Shown piece by piece: positions 24,521 through 31,891 of a DNA stretch of 37,997 nucleotides. The number at the start of each line of letters is the position of its first letter. Positions within the stretch are counted from its first letter, which is position 1. Where the stretch lies: positions 1 through 37,997 of the IMG/VR virus record IMGVR_UViG_3300023210_000094. One strand, 5' to 3'. This DNA comes from a virus. The notes beneath the pieces were generated by a model. It had not been told where the DNA came from. It ran no database searches and saw nothing but the letters and a program-made list of their open reading frames with translations. A program made the position numbers and the translations under genes.

Positions 24521-25333
24521 ATGGGAATATTTAATAGAACATTAACGCTATTTAAAAAGCCAATTGAAAAAAGATCAATACCTGAACTTATTGAAACTAT
24601 AGCTCACATTGATCCTATGAATTCAGATGGAATTAAGGAAGATTGTGAATTTCATAAATTAGCTAAGAAGTTTCCTGTAATATTCGGTGGATCTATTGGA
24701 GATAATCGAGTTTGGATGAACCCTAATAATCAAACATCATTTGAATCGGGATGGTTGGAACACCAAGACTTTATTGATTGGGCAAACGGTACCGGCAAAG
24801 TAGTACGAGGAGAAACTCAAGAACAAAAAGATAAATTCATGAGATATGCGAGAGCTCAAAATGAACTAGACTCGTATTCCTTTATGTATATTAAATACCT
24901 TAATCTTATTGATTCAGAATCCAAAGCTAAGTTGAGATGGAAACATCATAGTACTCCTTACACTAAAGCTCTTAATCTCAGCAAACGTAGAGATTCCGCA
25001 GAAGTTATAAAAGAAGTGTTTAGCACATTAGTTCCAAGATTACTAGTAGACATCAAAGAACAAGCAGAATGGCGCAAACATGATCCCGATTGGGTAGGTA
25101 AATTGCGATGTAAACACACAGAATATATGCATGCAGTATGTGATACGTTAACGATAGGAGGACATGGCTACTTTGAAGCATGCAATACTCCATGTGAAAT
25201 TGAAAATTTATCGTGGTCAAGGGATTTAGTTTGGTCAAAAGCATATTGTATGTACCTTGAAGAAATAGATCCTGGGCTTATTGACTGTATTAAATGGTGT
25301 GATGACAATAGACATAAAATAAAAGCAACATGA
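24521..25333 (+). CDS. Hypothetical protein
   Basis: A 270-residue protein that I do not recognise. It is rich in Trp, Cys and His (for example KLRCKHTEYMHAVCDT and CIKWCDDNRHK). The Cys/His pairs in the C-terminal third could bind a metal but do not match a family I can name. A MGIFNRTLTLFKK basic start is followed by mainly helical sequence. It lies between the gp52 gene and a small gene and thymidylate synthase, in the same direction. Confidence 0.6.
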   Translation: MGIFNRTLTLFKKPIEKRSIPELIETIAHIDPMNSDGIKEDCEFHKLAKKFPVIFGGSIGDNRVWMNPNNQTSFESGWLEHQDFIDWANGTGKVVRGETQEQKDKFMRYARAQNELDSYSFMYIKYLNLIDSESKAKLRWKHHSTPYTKALNLSKRRDSAEVIKEVFSTLVPRLLVDIKEQAEWRKHDPDWVGKLRCKHTEYMHAVCDTLTIGGHGYFEACNTPCEIENLSWSRDLVWSKAYCMYLEEIDPGLIDCIKWCDDNRHKIKAT

Positions 25334-25569
25334 TTAAGCCTATATTTATAATAAGATTAAACGGTAATACTAATCCTGAAGTGAGAGGTCAGATATATGC
25401 AAACACTAGATTAGAGGTACCTGAGTTATTTGAGCAATATCACGTGATGTTTGTTTCTGGAGATAATACACATATTGAATTTGAATGTTATAACGCTGAG
25501 GATATCCCAAAGGGGGTCCGAGACAAAACCTTAGCTACAATAATTGATATAATATCTAAACAATCATAG
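25330..25569 (+). CDS. Small hypothetical protein
   Basis: A 79-residue protein with a beta-rich N-terminal half (PIFIIRLNGN and YHVMFVSGDN) and a C-terminal helix. It overlaps the upstream gene by 4 nt (ATGA) and ends 3 nt before thymidylate synthase. I do not recognise it. Confidence 0.6.
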   Translation: MIKPIFIIRLNGNTNPEVRGQIYANTRLEVPELFEQYHVMFVSGDNTHIEFECYNAEDIPKGVRDKTLATIIDIISKQS

Positions 25570-25572
25570 ATT

Positions 25573-26634
25573 ATGCAAGCAACTTTTGAATACCACAAAC
25601 TATTAGATCACATTTGGAAATATGGTAAGAAAAAAACAGACCGAACAGGAACCGGCACAACGTCAATATTTGACTACAAGATTAAATTTGATATGGAACA
25701 AGGGTTTCCGCTTATCACTACTAAACGATTACACACTAAGTCAATTATCCATGAATTACTATGGTTCCTCAAAGGCTCTACAAACATCAAATATTTGAAT
25801 GATAACGGAGTCACAATATGGGATGAGTGGGCTGATGAGAATGGTGACTTAGGTCCTGTTTATGGAAACCAGTGGGTAGCTTGGGATAAAGTCAAATTGT
25901 TTGAACCAGATAATGAAGGGTTTAGGTATACTGAAACTAACCAAATAAATCAAATCCAAAATGCTATTGACACATTAAACAACAATCCCGATTCACGTAG
26001 AATTATGGTATCAGCTTGGAACGTGGGAGAGATTGATAAAATGGCTTTACCACCTTGTCATTGGGCATTTGAATTATATACTGAGGAATTGTCTGTTGAA
26101 GAGAGACAGACAATATTAGAAGAAACAAATCCTATGTATTATATGGACCAACAATTTGGTGGAGACGATATATTTACACGACAAAATATCCCAAACAGAA
26201 GATTATATCTTAAATGGCATCAACGTTCAGTAGATGCATTTTTAGGACTTCCATTCAATATAGCAAGTTACGCACTATTACTTCATATGTTTGCACAACA
26301 AACAAACATGGTACCAGGTACACTGGTAGGTGATTTAACAAATGTACATATTTACGACAATCATATGGAATTTGTTAAGAAACAGTTAGCACGAGACCCA
26401 TCTAAACATGTTGCACCAACTCTAATGTTGAACGACGAATTGACGATAGAAGATAGAATAATTCTTGCTAAAAAGTCCGACAAGTTTGAATTGCTTGATT
26501 GCATATCAAGCAATACCTGCGATACTAAAGGTATTTCAAAAACAAATGATATATTCAATTACAAGTTTAGCGACGTTATAATAGAGAACTATGAATATTT
26601 CCCTAATTGGAAAAACATACCTATTGCCGTGTAA
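25573..26634 (+). CDS. td: Thymidylate synthase (ThyA-type)
   Basis: Makes dTMP from dUMP with methylene-tetrahydrofolate. The protein has 353 residues (ThyA about 264). Motifs in order: DRTGTGTTSIF (23-33), the folate/substrate loop; LPPCHWAFELY with nucleophile C162; RSVDAFLGLPFNIASY with base-selecting N229; and HIYDNHMEFV. An extra stretch of about 40 residues (about 170-208) lies between PCHWAFE and LYLKWHQRS, where ThyA has only a short turn. N229 keeps dUMP selection, unlike D185 in the TS-fold protein at 13761-14639. Confidence 0.93.
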   Translation: MQATFEYHKLLDHIWKYGKKKTDRTGTGTTSIFDYKIKFDMEQGFPLITTKRLHTKSIIHELLWFLKGSTNIKYLNDNGVTIWDEWADENGDLGPVYGNQWVAWDKVKLFEPDNEGFRYTETNQINQIQNAIDTLNNNPDSRRIMVSAWNVGEIDKMALPPCHWAFELYTEELSVEERQTILEETNPMYYMDQQFGGDDIFTRQNIPNRRLYLKWHQRSVDAFLGLPFNIASYALLLHMFAQQTNMVPGTLVGDLTNVHIYDNHMEFVKKQLARDPSKHVAPTLMLNDELTIEDRIILAKKSDKFELLDCISSNTCDTKGISKTNDIFNYKFSDVIIENYEYFPNWKNIPIAV

Positions 26635-26879
26635 TGAAACACTTCACACTAATATCACTAGGTATATTAAATATGTTACATGGATCCTTACATATTATAC
26701 AATTTGCACAATCCATGGTATTGGTTAGTTATTCAATAGATCACCATAGGGAACCCACTACTCTTATAGACGAGGTTATTCACCATCCTATCTTTGGATT
26801 AACCATGGGATTAATAGGACTTATTACCTTAATTATAGGTATAAGAGATTATATCCATCATAGGAAGTGTAATCATTGA
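26634..26879 (+). CDS. Small membrane protein
   Basis: An 81-residue protein with two predicted membrane segments (about residues 3-25 and 50-72) and histidine-rich ends (HHP, HH, and a HHRKCNH tail). The open frame reaches upstream to a TTG at 26607, but I chose the ATG at 26634, which overlaps the thymidylate synthase stop (TAATG). I do not recognise it. Confidence 0.55.
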   Translation: MKHFTLISLGILNMLHGSLHIIQFAQSMVLVSYSIDHHREPTTLIDEVIHHPIFGLTMGLIGLITLIIGIRDYIHHRKCNH

Positions 26880-26885
26880 TAAATA
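26878..26885 (+). promoter_or_regulatory. Plus-strand late promoter core
   Basis: GATAAATA, one base from TATAAATA, lies 53 nt before the start of the 126-residue membrane protein gene. It is the only plus-strand copy that I see in front of a gene. It suggests that the gene is expressed late although its neighbours are replication genes. Confidence 0.45.
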
Positions 26886-26922
26886 ATAATATACTCAGGT
26901 AAATACACATTGTCCTAGTATT

Positions 26923-26931
26923 AAAATAATC
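26923..26931 (+). promoter_or_regulatory. AAAATAATC leader element
   Basis: An exact copy, 7 nt before the start codon at 26939. Confidence 0.5.
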
Positions 26932-26938
26932 TTCCTTA

Positions 26939-27319
26939 ATGATCGATCTGTTACTCTTAATCGTGGCGATAACACTATTGTACGTGATTCTTCCAGTTGT
27001 ATCTTTATATGCAATACTTAAGTTTATTATTTATCGAGATTTCAGACAATCTAAAATTTGGTTTTATTCTACAACTAAGGCAATTGATATTCTAGGTAAT
27101 GTTATTGCAGCTGATTTATTTAATGATATATTCATTAAGAAACGTGGATATGAATTTGGACGTAGAGGAGAAACAATATCCTCTGTACTAGGAAAGAATC
27201 AACAAGATAATACGTTAACTAAAGGTGGAAACTTCCTTAGGAGTCTTCTAGATTATATAGAACATGATCATTGTATTAAGAGCATCCTCACTGACGAAGA
27301 TATAAACAATCGTAAGTAA
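26939..27319 (+). CDS. Membrane protein with conserved C-terminal block, possibly late
   Basis: A 126-residue protein with a long N-terminal membrane region (about residues 2-32), then a soluble part. The soluble part contains a block that I recall from small membrane proteins of other phages: IDILGNVIAADLFNDIFI, GETISSVLGKNQ, and a C-terminal LLDYIEHDHCIKSI. No function is known to me. A late promoter core lies upstream and a leader element precedes it, which would fit lysis or assembly, but no lysis motif is visible. Its end abuts the minus-strand gene at 27320 with no gap. Confidence 0.65.
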   Translation: MIDLLLLIVAITLLYVILPVVSLYAILKFIIYRDFRQSKIWFYSTTKAIDILGNVIAADLFNDIFIKKRGYEFGRRGETISSVLGKNQQDNTLTKGGNFLRSLLDYIEHDHCIKSILTDEDINNRK

Positions 27320-28033
27320 TTAAAGTGACATCACCTTATCAACTATTTCTTGAACATGTTTATTTGCTAATACTTTATAGTCAATAGAAAAGTTATCTCC
27401 CTTTATAGATGTAGAGTCTTCACAGAATGATCCTTTGTATGCAATTCCAGCAGGAACTGTTTTTCCTGTTCCAGGATCCTTATATTCTTCTTGTTGGAAT
27501 GGAAATAATTTCCTATTTGTAATAGAGTTTTGTATGAAAATTGGCATCCTAATTACCGTCCCATATACAGTGTTAACTATTCCTTTAATAATATTTTCTA
27601 CTGCAACGCTAGGATCCCCTCCGATTAATTTTTTAGCAGATTTAATCGCTATCCCAATAGATCCCTTTGTAATCCAGCTTAATCCATCAATGTCGCTAAT
27701 TAAGAGTTTCTTTAAGGATATTATAAAATTCTCAGATCCTTTTCTAAATGATTTTCCACCATCACATTCTATATATGATTTAATTAATAAATCAAGCTGA
27801 GGTGTAATTGCCTCAATTGCTTGTCCCTTTAACTTATCTATATTAATAAATGTTGATGCTATTGTTCCTTGAGGGCCACTTCCTACTTTTACACGAGCAT
27901 TTAAATATTTCCTAAGACCTTCAATTACATCAGATTTAATATCCGACTTGGCCCTATTAATCTTATTAATTTGATCTGATGAGGCTGCTTCATTCATCAT
28001 ATACCAGGTTGTAAAGTTATTAATATAATTCAT
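27320..28033 (-). CDS. Late protein of unknown function downstream of the capsid gene
   Basis: A 237-residue protein that I do not recognise. The N-terminus (MNYINNFTTWYMMNEAASS) resembles prohead-targeting peptides in pattern. The rest is a mostly helical, basic sequence. Around residues 165-215 a segment with PFQQEEYKDPGTGKTVPAG looks like a loop. GTGKT here lacks the strand and helix of a real Walker A. It has its own late promoter-like box (28041-28048) and lies beyond a terminator that ends the capsid transcript, so it is a separate late unit. Confidence 0.6.
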   Translation of the reverse strand: MNYINNFTTWYMMNEAASSDQINKINRAKSDIKSDVIEGLRKYLNARVKVGSGPQGTIASTFINIDKLKGQAIEAITPQLDLLIKSYIECDGGKSFRKGSENFIISLKKLLISDIDGLSWITKGSIGIAIKSAKKLIGGDPSVAVENIIKGIVNTVYGTVIRMPIFIQNSITNRKLFPFQQEEYKDPGTGKTVPAGIAYKGSFCEDSTSIKGDNFSIDYKVLANKHVQEIVDKVMSL

Positions 28034-28040
28034 ATATTGT

Positions 28041-28048
28041 TATTTATC
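28041..28048 (-). promoter_or_regulatory. Late promoter-like box upstream of the 237-residue protein
   Basis: GATAAATA on the minus strand, only 7 nt before the start codon. Initiation from it would give an almost leaderless message, so the call is less certain than the others. Confidence 0.35.
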
Positions 28049-28062
28049 CCAAAAAAATAGCA

Positions 28063-28094
28063 TAAAAAAAGGACGTATCTGAGATACGTCCTTT
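28063..28094 (-). terminator. Intrinsic terminator after the capsid gene
   Basis: A perfect 12-bp stem (AAAGGACGTATC and GATACGTCCTTT) with a 3-nt loop lies 30 nt after the major capsid stop codon. On the minus strand it is followed by a T run. It should end the capsid transcript. Confidence 0.85.
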
Positions 28095-28123
28095 AGTTTA
28101 ACTATATTCGTTTAATCTATCGA

Positions 28124-29830
28124 TTAAAGAGTGTTAGTTGGTGCCGCTCCACCAGTTAAAGTAGCTAAGTCACCTTGAACCGTCATATTTACATATTGCG
28201 TTTCTGGGTGCCATCCTGCTTCAGTGATAGCGTAACGAGATTTCATCCCGATCTTTGGTGAGAAAGTACCTTCAGCTATTGTCTGTAAAGACTCAGCCAT
28301 GATGTAAGGCATGAATTTAACTCCAGGCTCTTCATCAGCACCTTTTCTTCCGATACAAATACGAGGATCTCCCCAAGAAAGGTTAGGATCTACATACACT
28401 TGAACTCCGTAAACTTTACCCGCTGGGTATAAGTTTCCAGCTACTCCGCCCATGTCCGTAGGAACTTGTGCGATTGAATAACCAGATACATCAGCTAACG
28501 CAGATGCTACTCGTCCGTTAGTTACCAAGAATGTACCAGCTCCAAATCTACCTCTGTGATAAATTAAGTTTGCTAATTCAAGAATCTTAGTTACTAATCT
28601 TCTTTGTAATGTAGAAACATTTTCAAATCCACCTGTTCCAGCTAGCAAATCAAGTCTAGTAAGGTTAGAACCTTCTACTAGGTCAATCTCAGTTGTATGA
28701 GTTGCTGCTAGTTGGAATACTCTATCCACTAATCTTTTATTGATTGACTGTGCAAGGTCATTTACTGCTACATTCTCTAACATAGAGATAACGTCGTAGT
28801 TCCAAACTCTGTTAAGATCTTGGATTTGCTCTACAGATGCAGAGATTGCTACTTGGTCAGTATCAGCTTCAATGAATTTAGTAAACATTCTAAGACCCAT
28901 TTGTCTGAATCTTGAACCTTCACCTGCTTCTCTTGACATAGATCCTGGTGTAGATCCTGTTGCTGGCATATAGGGCCCTTGAAAATCAGTTGATGCGTAA
29001 TCGTCATCAGATGTTCCAGTGAAACCGGAAATTTGATTCTCTAACGCAGATACTAATTGTACATCAGCTGTTGCGATATTACCAGTAGTTCCTCCTGCTG
29101 GAGCAACTGTACCGATAGTTGCAATTCCTTTACCGTTAATATCAGCTGCTACCGAAGTAGTACCTGTTGGATCTTCTACTACCTTGATGATAGCGTGACC
29201 GTCTATTCTTGAATAACCAATAAAGTGGTATACTCCAGATGCTGCTGCACTAAAGACGATAATTTCACCAGAAACTGGATTTGCAGTAGCAATGTTAGCT
29301 ACACCTGATCCTAAAAGATCATCTGTAGTAATTCCTACTAGTTTTACCATATATGGAGAAAACTCATCGTCTGTTTTACCACCAGTGTAAAGATAATCTA
29401 AGTAAGGTAAAAACCCTACTGGAGAATCCATAGGTACAACTGGAACTAGGTCGAAACCTATTGTCTTAGCTGCAACTTGTATTGCTACTGGTAAAAGAGA
29501 TGGGAATTTATCACCAGAACCTGACTGATTTGCTGCGGTTCCTGTGCCACCATATCCATTTTTTACTCCACCAGCTGTAAACGGCGTTTGAGCCGGAGTT
29601 GGTGCTTGTGCGGCTCCCATTCCTGGTAAAGCTCCTGGAGTCTGTAGGAATTGACCTGGTGCATTTTGCTCAAAGATCGCGTCAGTATTGTCAAATATTG
29701 CGTGATTGTGAGCGTATTCTGCTAACCAAGGTGTTTTTTCCATATCAGCTCCGTGAGATTCCAAAATTGGTTTCCACGTGTTGTTCATCGATTGATCGTT
29801 TGAACGTCTGAAAATTTTAGTACGTGCCAT
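28124..29830 (-). CDS. 23: Major capsid protein (gp23-like)
   Basis: The main shell protein of the head. The protein has 568 residues (T4 gp23 521). The N-terminal 60-70 residues (with PILESHGAD and WLAEYAHNHAIFD) are likely the pre-sequence removed by the prohead protease. The HK97-type fold follows, with a Gly/Ala/Thr-rich insert (about 140-300), then SREAGEGSRFRQMGLRMF, a long helical spine region (about 320-420) and the conserved GRKGADEEPGVKFMPYIMAES and AEGTFSPKIGMKSRYAI blocks near the C-terminus. T4 gp23 needs GroEL and the gp31 co-chaperonin; a GroES-like gene at 2-265 fits this need. It follows the protease-scaffold gene by 18 nt, as gene 23 follows 21-22 in T4. Confidence 0.92.
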   Translation of the reverse strand: MARTKIFRRSNDQSMNNTWKPILESHGADMEKTPWLAEYAHNHAIFDNTDAIFEQNAPGQFLQTPGALPGMGAAQAPTPAQTPFTAGGVKNGYGGTGTAANQSGSGDKFPSLLPVAIQVAAKTIGFDLVPVVPMDSPVGFLPYLDYLYTGGKTDDEFSPYMVKLVGITTDDLLGSGVANIATANPVSGEIIVFSAAASGVYHFIGYSRIDGHAIIKVVEDPTGTTSVAADINGKGIATIGTVAPAGGTTGNIATADVQLVSALENQISGFTGTSDDDYASTDFQGPYMPATGSTPGSMSREAGEGSRFRQMGLRMFTKFIEADTDQVAISASVEQIQDLNRVWNYDVISMLENVAVNDLAQSINKRLVDRVFQLAATHTTEIDLVEGSNLTRLDLLAGTGGFENVSTLQRRLVTKILELANLIYHRGRFGAGTFLVTNGRVASALADVSGYSIAQVPTDMGGVAGNLYPAGKVYGVQVYVDPNLSWGDPRICIGRKGADEEPGVKFMPYIMAESLQTIAEGTFSPKIGMKSRYAITEAGWHPETQYVNMTVQGDLATLTGGAAPTNTL

Positions 29831-29840
29831 TATTTATAAT

Positions 29841-29849
29841 GATTATTTT
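29841..29849 (-). promoter_or_regulatory. AAAATAATC leader element
   Basis: An exact minus-strand copy, 10 nt before the capsid start. TATAAATA (29831-29838) follows it directly before the ATG, too close to the start to act as a promoter of this gene. Confidence 0.5.
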
Positions 29850-31093
29850 TAGTTGTTAGCTTGTCTCGAAAGATTTGCTAAGTAATTTGAGGAATATCCT
29901 CTGCTATTCTCAACCACCGTTTTAACGGCTATCATACCTTCTGTACCTTGGCTTTCGTTAAGTTTTTGCATTTTTATGTTTTGTGTTTCTATTTCAACTC
30001 TTTCATTAACTCCTCTTAGGATGTTCGATTGTTCGTCCCAAAAAGATTTAACTTGATAAGCTGTCTTTAGGTTATATAACTGAGATTTTGCGAATATTTT
30101 ACCTTTTTCATTTTCATTCATCTTATTCCATACTGGTTTGTATGTATCAGGCATGAATTTTACGATTAAAGGAATATCCTTAGTTGATTCATTTACAACA
30201 GCGTCCATAATTCCAAGTACATCATTTTCTGAGAACCAAACTGATGCTCCAAGAGCCTCAACAATTGCTTGTTTTTGTTCAGTAGGTAATTCATAAAACG
30301 CTGTTCTTTTATCTTCAGCTATAACTTTTAAGAATGGGTGTCTGTTTTCTAACACTGATTTTGCAGATTCAGAGTTAACTGATGCGATAACTGCATCTAC
30401 ACTAGATACTAATTTATCTACATTTGCTGATTCTGTTAAAGATACAACTCCATCTAATAGATTTCTCTGTTTAGGTGCAGCAGTTCCTTCATTTAATGAT
30501 TCTGCTAAATACTCTGTATAACCAATTCCTTGGCTAGCTTTTCCTGCTACATACTGAGAATACTCTCTGTTTTCGTTAATTCCTTTTCCAAGGTATTCAG
30601 CGAATTGTAAAGTGTTATTTGCTCCTTCAGCAATGTGTTCTGAGTATTGAATTGATCCATCTAATTCTTCAGCTAAATAGTTTTGATAGTTAATAGAACC
30701 GTTTAAGCTCTCTTTCAAATACTCAGCGTAGTTAATTGATTGATTTAATTTCTCTGCAATATAGTCATTATGGCCAATTGTTGTGTTTAGTTTTTCTCCA
30801 ACGTAACTAGTATACTCGATAGCATTGTTTGTAGTTGATGCTACATGCTCCGTATAAGATACGTTTTTATTTACCATTTCTGAAAGATAATCTGAATAAT
30901 TAATTACTCCTTCTAAATGTTCAGCTAAATAATTTACAAACGAAACAACTTTACTGAGGTCTTGTCCTCCTTCAGTAGATTCATTAAGTTTTAAATTCTT
31001 CATTTCGCTTTTTAATGAATCGAAATTTTCTTTAACTACCTCAGTGTATCTATTCATACTCTCCTTAGTTACAAAATCTTTGTTGTCGGCCAT
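29849..31093 (-). CDS. 22: Possible nested scaffold protein from internal start
   Basis: An in-frame ATG at M247 of the protease gene is preceded by an AT-rich stretch (AAATAATAATAATACA) like the leaders of the other late genes. Translation from it would give a 414-residue scaffold with the eleven repeats but without protease. Phage lambda makes its scaffold (Nu3) from an internal start in the protease gene C in this way. Direct evidence is lacking. Confidence 0.45.
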   Translation of the reverse strand: MADNKDFVTKESMNRYTEVVKENFDSLKSEMKNLKLNESTEGGQDLSKVVSFVNYLAEHLEGVINYSDYLSEMVNKNVSYTEHVASTTNNAIEYTSYVGEKLNTTIGHNDYIAEKLNQSINYAEYLKESLNGSINYQNYLAEELDGSIQYSEHIAEGANNTLQFAEYLGKGINENREYSQYVAGKASQGIGYTEYLAESLNEGTAAPKQRNLLDGVVSLTESANVDKLVSSVDAVIASVNSESAKSVLENRHPFLKVIAEDKRTAFYELPTEQKQAIVEALGASVWFSENDVLGIMDAVVNESTKDIPLIVKFMPDTYKPVWNKMNENEKGKIFAKSQLYNLKTAYQVKSFWDEQSNILRGVNERVEIETQNIKMQKLNESQGTEGMIAVKTVVENSRGYSSNYLANLSRQANN

Positions 31094-31831
31094 TGTATTA
31101 TTATTATTTTCTGGTGTTATAAAATCTTCAAATACGGATTCTATAGGATTATTTATTTTATATATTTTAAAATTATCACTATAATTTAAACTTTCTGAAA
31201 CATCGTTTAAATGTTCCTTGTTTACGAATGAATCTGCTTTTAAATGATCAAAGCTTTCCGTTAACATTTGGAAGTTATCTTTTAATGATTCATTAAGTGT
31301 TTTCTTTAAAATAGCAGCAGTAAATCCAGGCTCTCCAACTAAATCATAAGTGAATATCTTGTGAAGTTTAACTCTACCTTCATTCATTACTTGACCAGCT
31401 GCTCTAGATGAAATTGAAAGATTAACTCCTCCGTCTAATAAAGCCTTAGCTATTTTTCCGTTTGGAGTGTTTTCTAAAATTCTTAGTTTAATCATTACCT
31501 GATTTCCACCGTCAAAATTTAATGCTTCAATAATATGTGATGCACTTTTTAATGTAACGTCGAAATGTGGTGGGTGATCTAAATCTCCAACTAGTTGACC
31601 TTTACTGATTTTATCGTTAAGGTAACTTAAGTGAGGTAAGTATTCTGTTTTTCCATATACTCTACCGTTATTGTTCTCTTCTTCAAACACTGCGCATACT
31701 CCTTCTAGGACCATATTACCATGTGTTGAACTCTCGTTTATACGTAAATCCTGTCCAATATTTTCAACCAATAGAACGTAATCGTCTAAGTTTGCTGATT
31801 GTAAAGAATTATTGCTTTGATTAGTTTTCAA
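29849..31831 (-). CDS. 21: Prohead protease fused to scaffold-like protein (gp21-gp22)
   Basis: The first 180 residues match the T4 prohead protease gp21: DLDHPP with catalytic H86 (T4 H85), SISSRA with catalytic S141 or S142 (T4 S140), and LVGEPGFTAAIL after it. The remaining 480 residues look like a head scaffold: eleven 14-residue repeats at 298-451 (pattern YxxYLAExLNxxIx), then an acidic helical end. T4 makes the scaffold as separate gp22 (269 residues). An internal ATG at 31093 (M247, in MADNKDFVTKES) could start a free 414-residue scaffold. The start codon of the whole gene is a TTG at 31831, with no in-frame ATG before M40. It lies 18 nt downstream of an exact TATAAATA late box. Protease domain confidence is high. 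The fused scaffold role is inference from position and repeats. Confidence 0.85.
   Translation of the reverse strand: MKTNQSNNSLQSANLDDYVLLVENIGQDLRINESSTHGNMVLEGVCAVFEEENNNGRVYGKTEYLPHLSYLNDKISKGQLVGDLDHPPHFDVTLKSASHIIEALNFDGGNQVMIKLRILENTPNGKIAKALLDGGVNLSISSRAAGQVMNEGRVKLHKIFTYDLVGEPGFTAAILKKTLNESLKDNFQMLTESFDHLKADSFVNKEHLNDVSESLNYSDNFKIYKINNPIESVFEDFITPENNNNTMADNKDFVTKESMNRYTEVVKENFDSLKSEMKNLKLNESTEGGQDLSKVVSFVNYLAEHLEGVINYSDYLSEMVNKNVSYTEHVASTTNNAIEYTSYVGEKLNTTIGHNDYIAEKLNQSINYAEYLKESLNGSINYQNYLAEELDGSIQYSEHIAEGANNTLQFAEYLGKGINENREYSQYVAGKASQGIGYTEYLAESLNEGTAAPKQRNLLDGVVSLTESANVDKLVSSVDAVIASVNSESAKSVLENRHPFLKVIAEDKRTAFYELPTEQKQAIVEALGASVWFSENDVLGIMDAVVNESTKDIPLIVKFMPDTYKPVWNKMNENEKGKIFAKSQLYNLKTAYQVKSFWDEQSNILRGVNERVEIETQNIKMQKLNESQGTEGMIAVKTVVENSRGYSSNYLANLSRQANN
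30479..30940 (-). repeat. Eleven tandem 42-bp units (14-residue repeats)
   Basis: Residues 298-451 of the protease-scaffold protein divide into eleven units of exactly 14 residues with the pattern Y-x-x-Y-[LVI]-A-E-x-L-N-x-x-I-x. Two heptads per unit suggest a continuous helical rod. DNA copies have diverged. Confidence 0.8.
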
Positions 31832-31849
31832 AAGTCTGCAATTTTTTAT

Positions 31850-31857
31850 TATTTATA
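31850..31857 (-). promoter_or_regulatory. Late promoter core upstream of the prohead protease
   Basis: TATAAATA on the minus strand, identical to the T4 late consensus, 18 nt before the TTG start of the protease-scaffold gene. Confidence 0.65.
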
Positions 31858-31891
31858 ACAGACTTATATGAAAAAACTGAAGTTTTTGCCT

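Noticed and set aside
26491-26513. A 9-bp stem with a 5-nt loop (TTGCTTGAT/ATCAAGCAA) near the end of thymidylate synthase.
   Set aside because: It is shorter than the other hairpins, lies inside conserved coding sequence and has no T run.
27435-27800. Plus-strand open frame of 121 codons opposite the 237-residue late gene.
   Set aside because: It lies fully inside a better supported minus-strand gene, and its product is low-complexity Ile/Pro/Ser with no leader element.
29831-29838. An exact TATAAATA directly before the major capsid start codon.
   Set aside because: It touches the ATG, so transcription from it would begin inside the gene. It more likely reflects the AT-rich leader.
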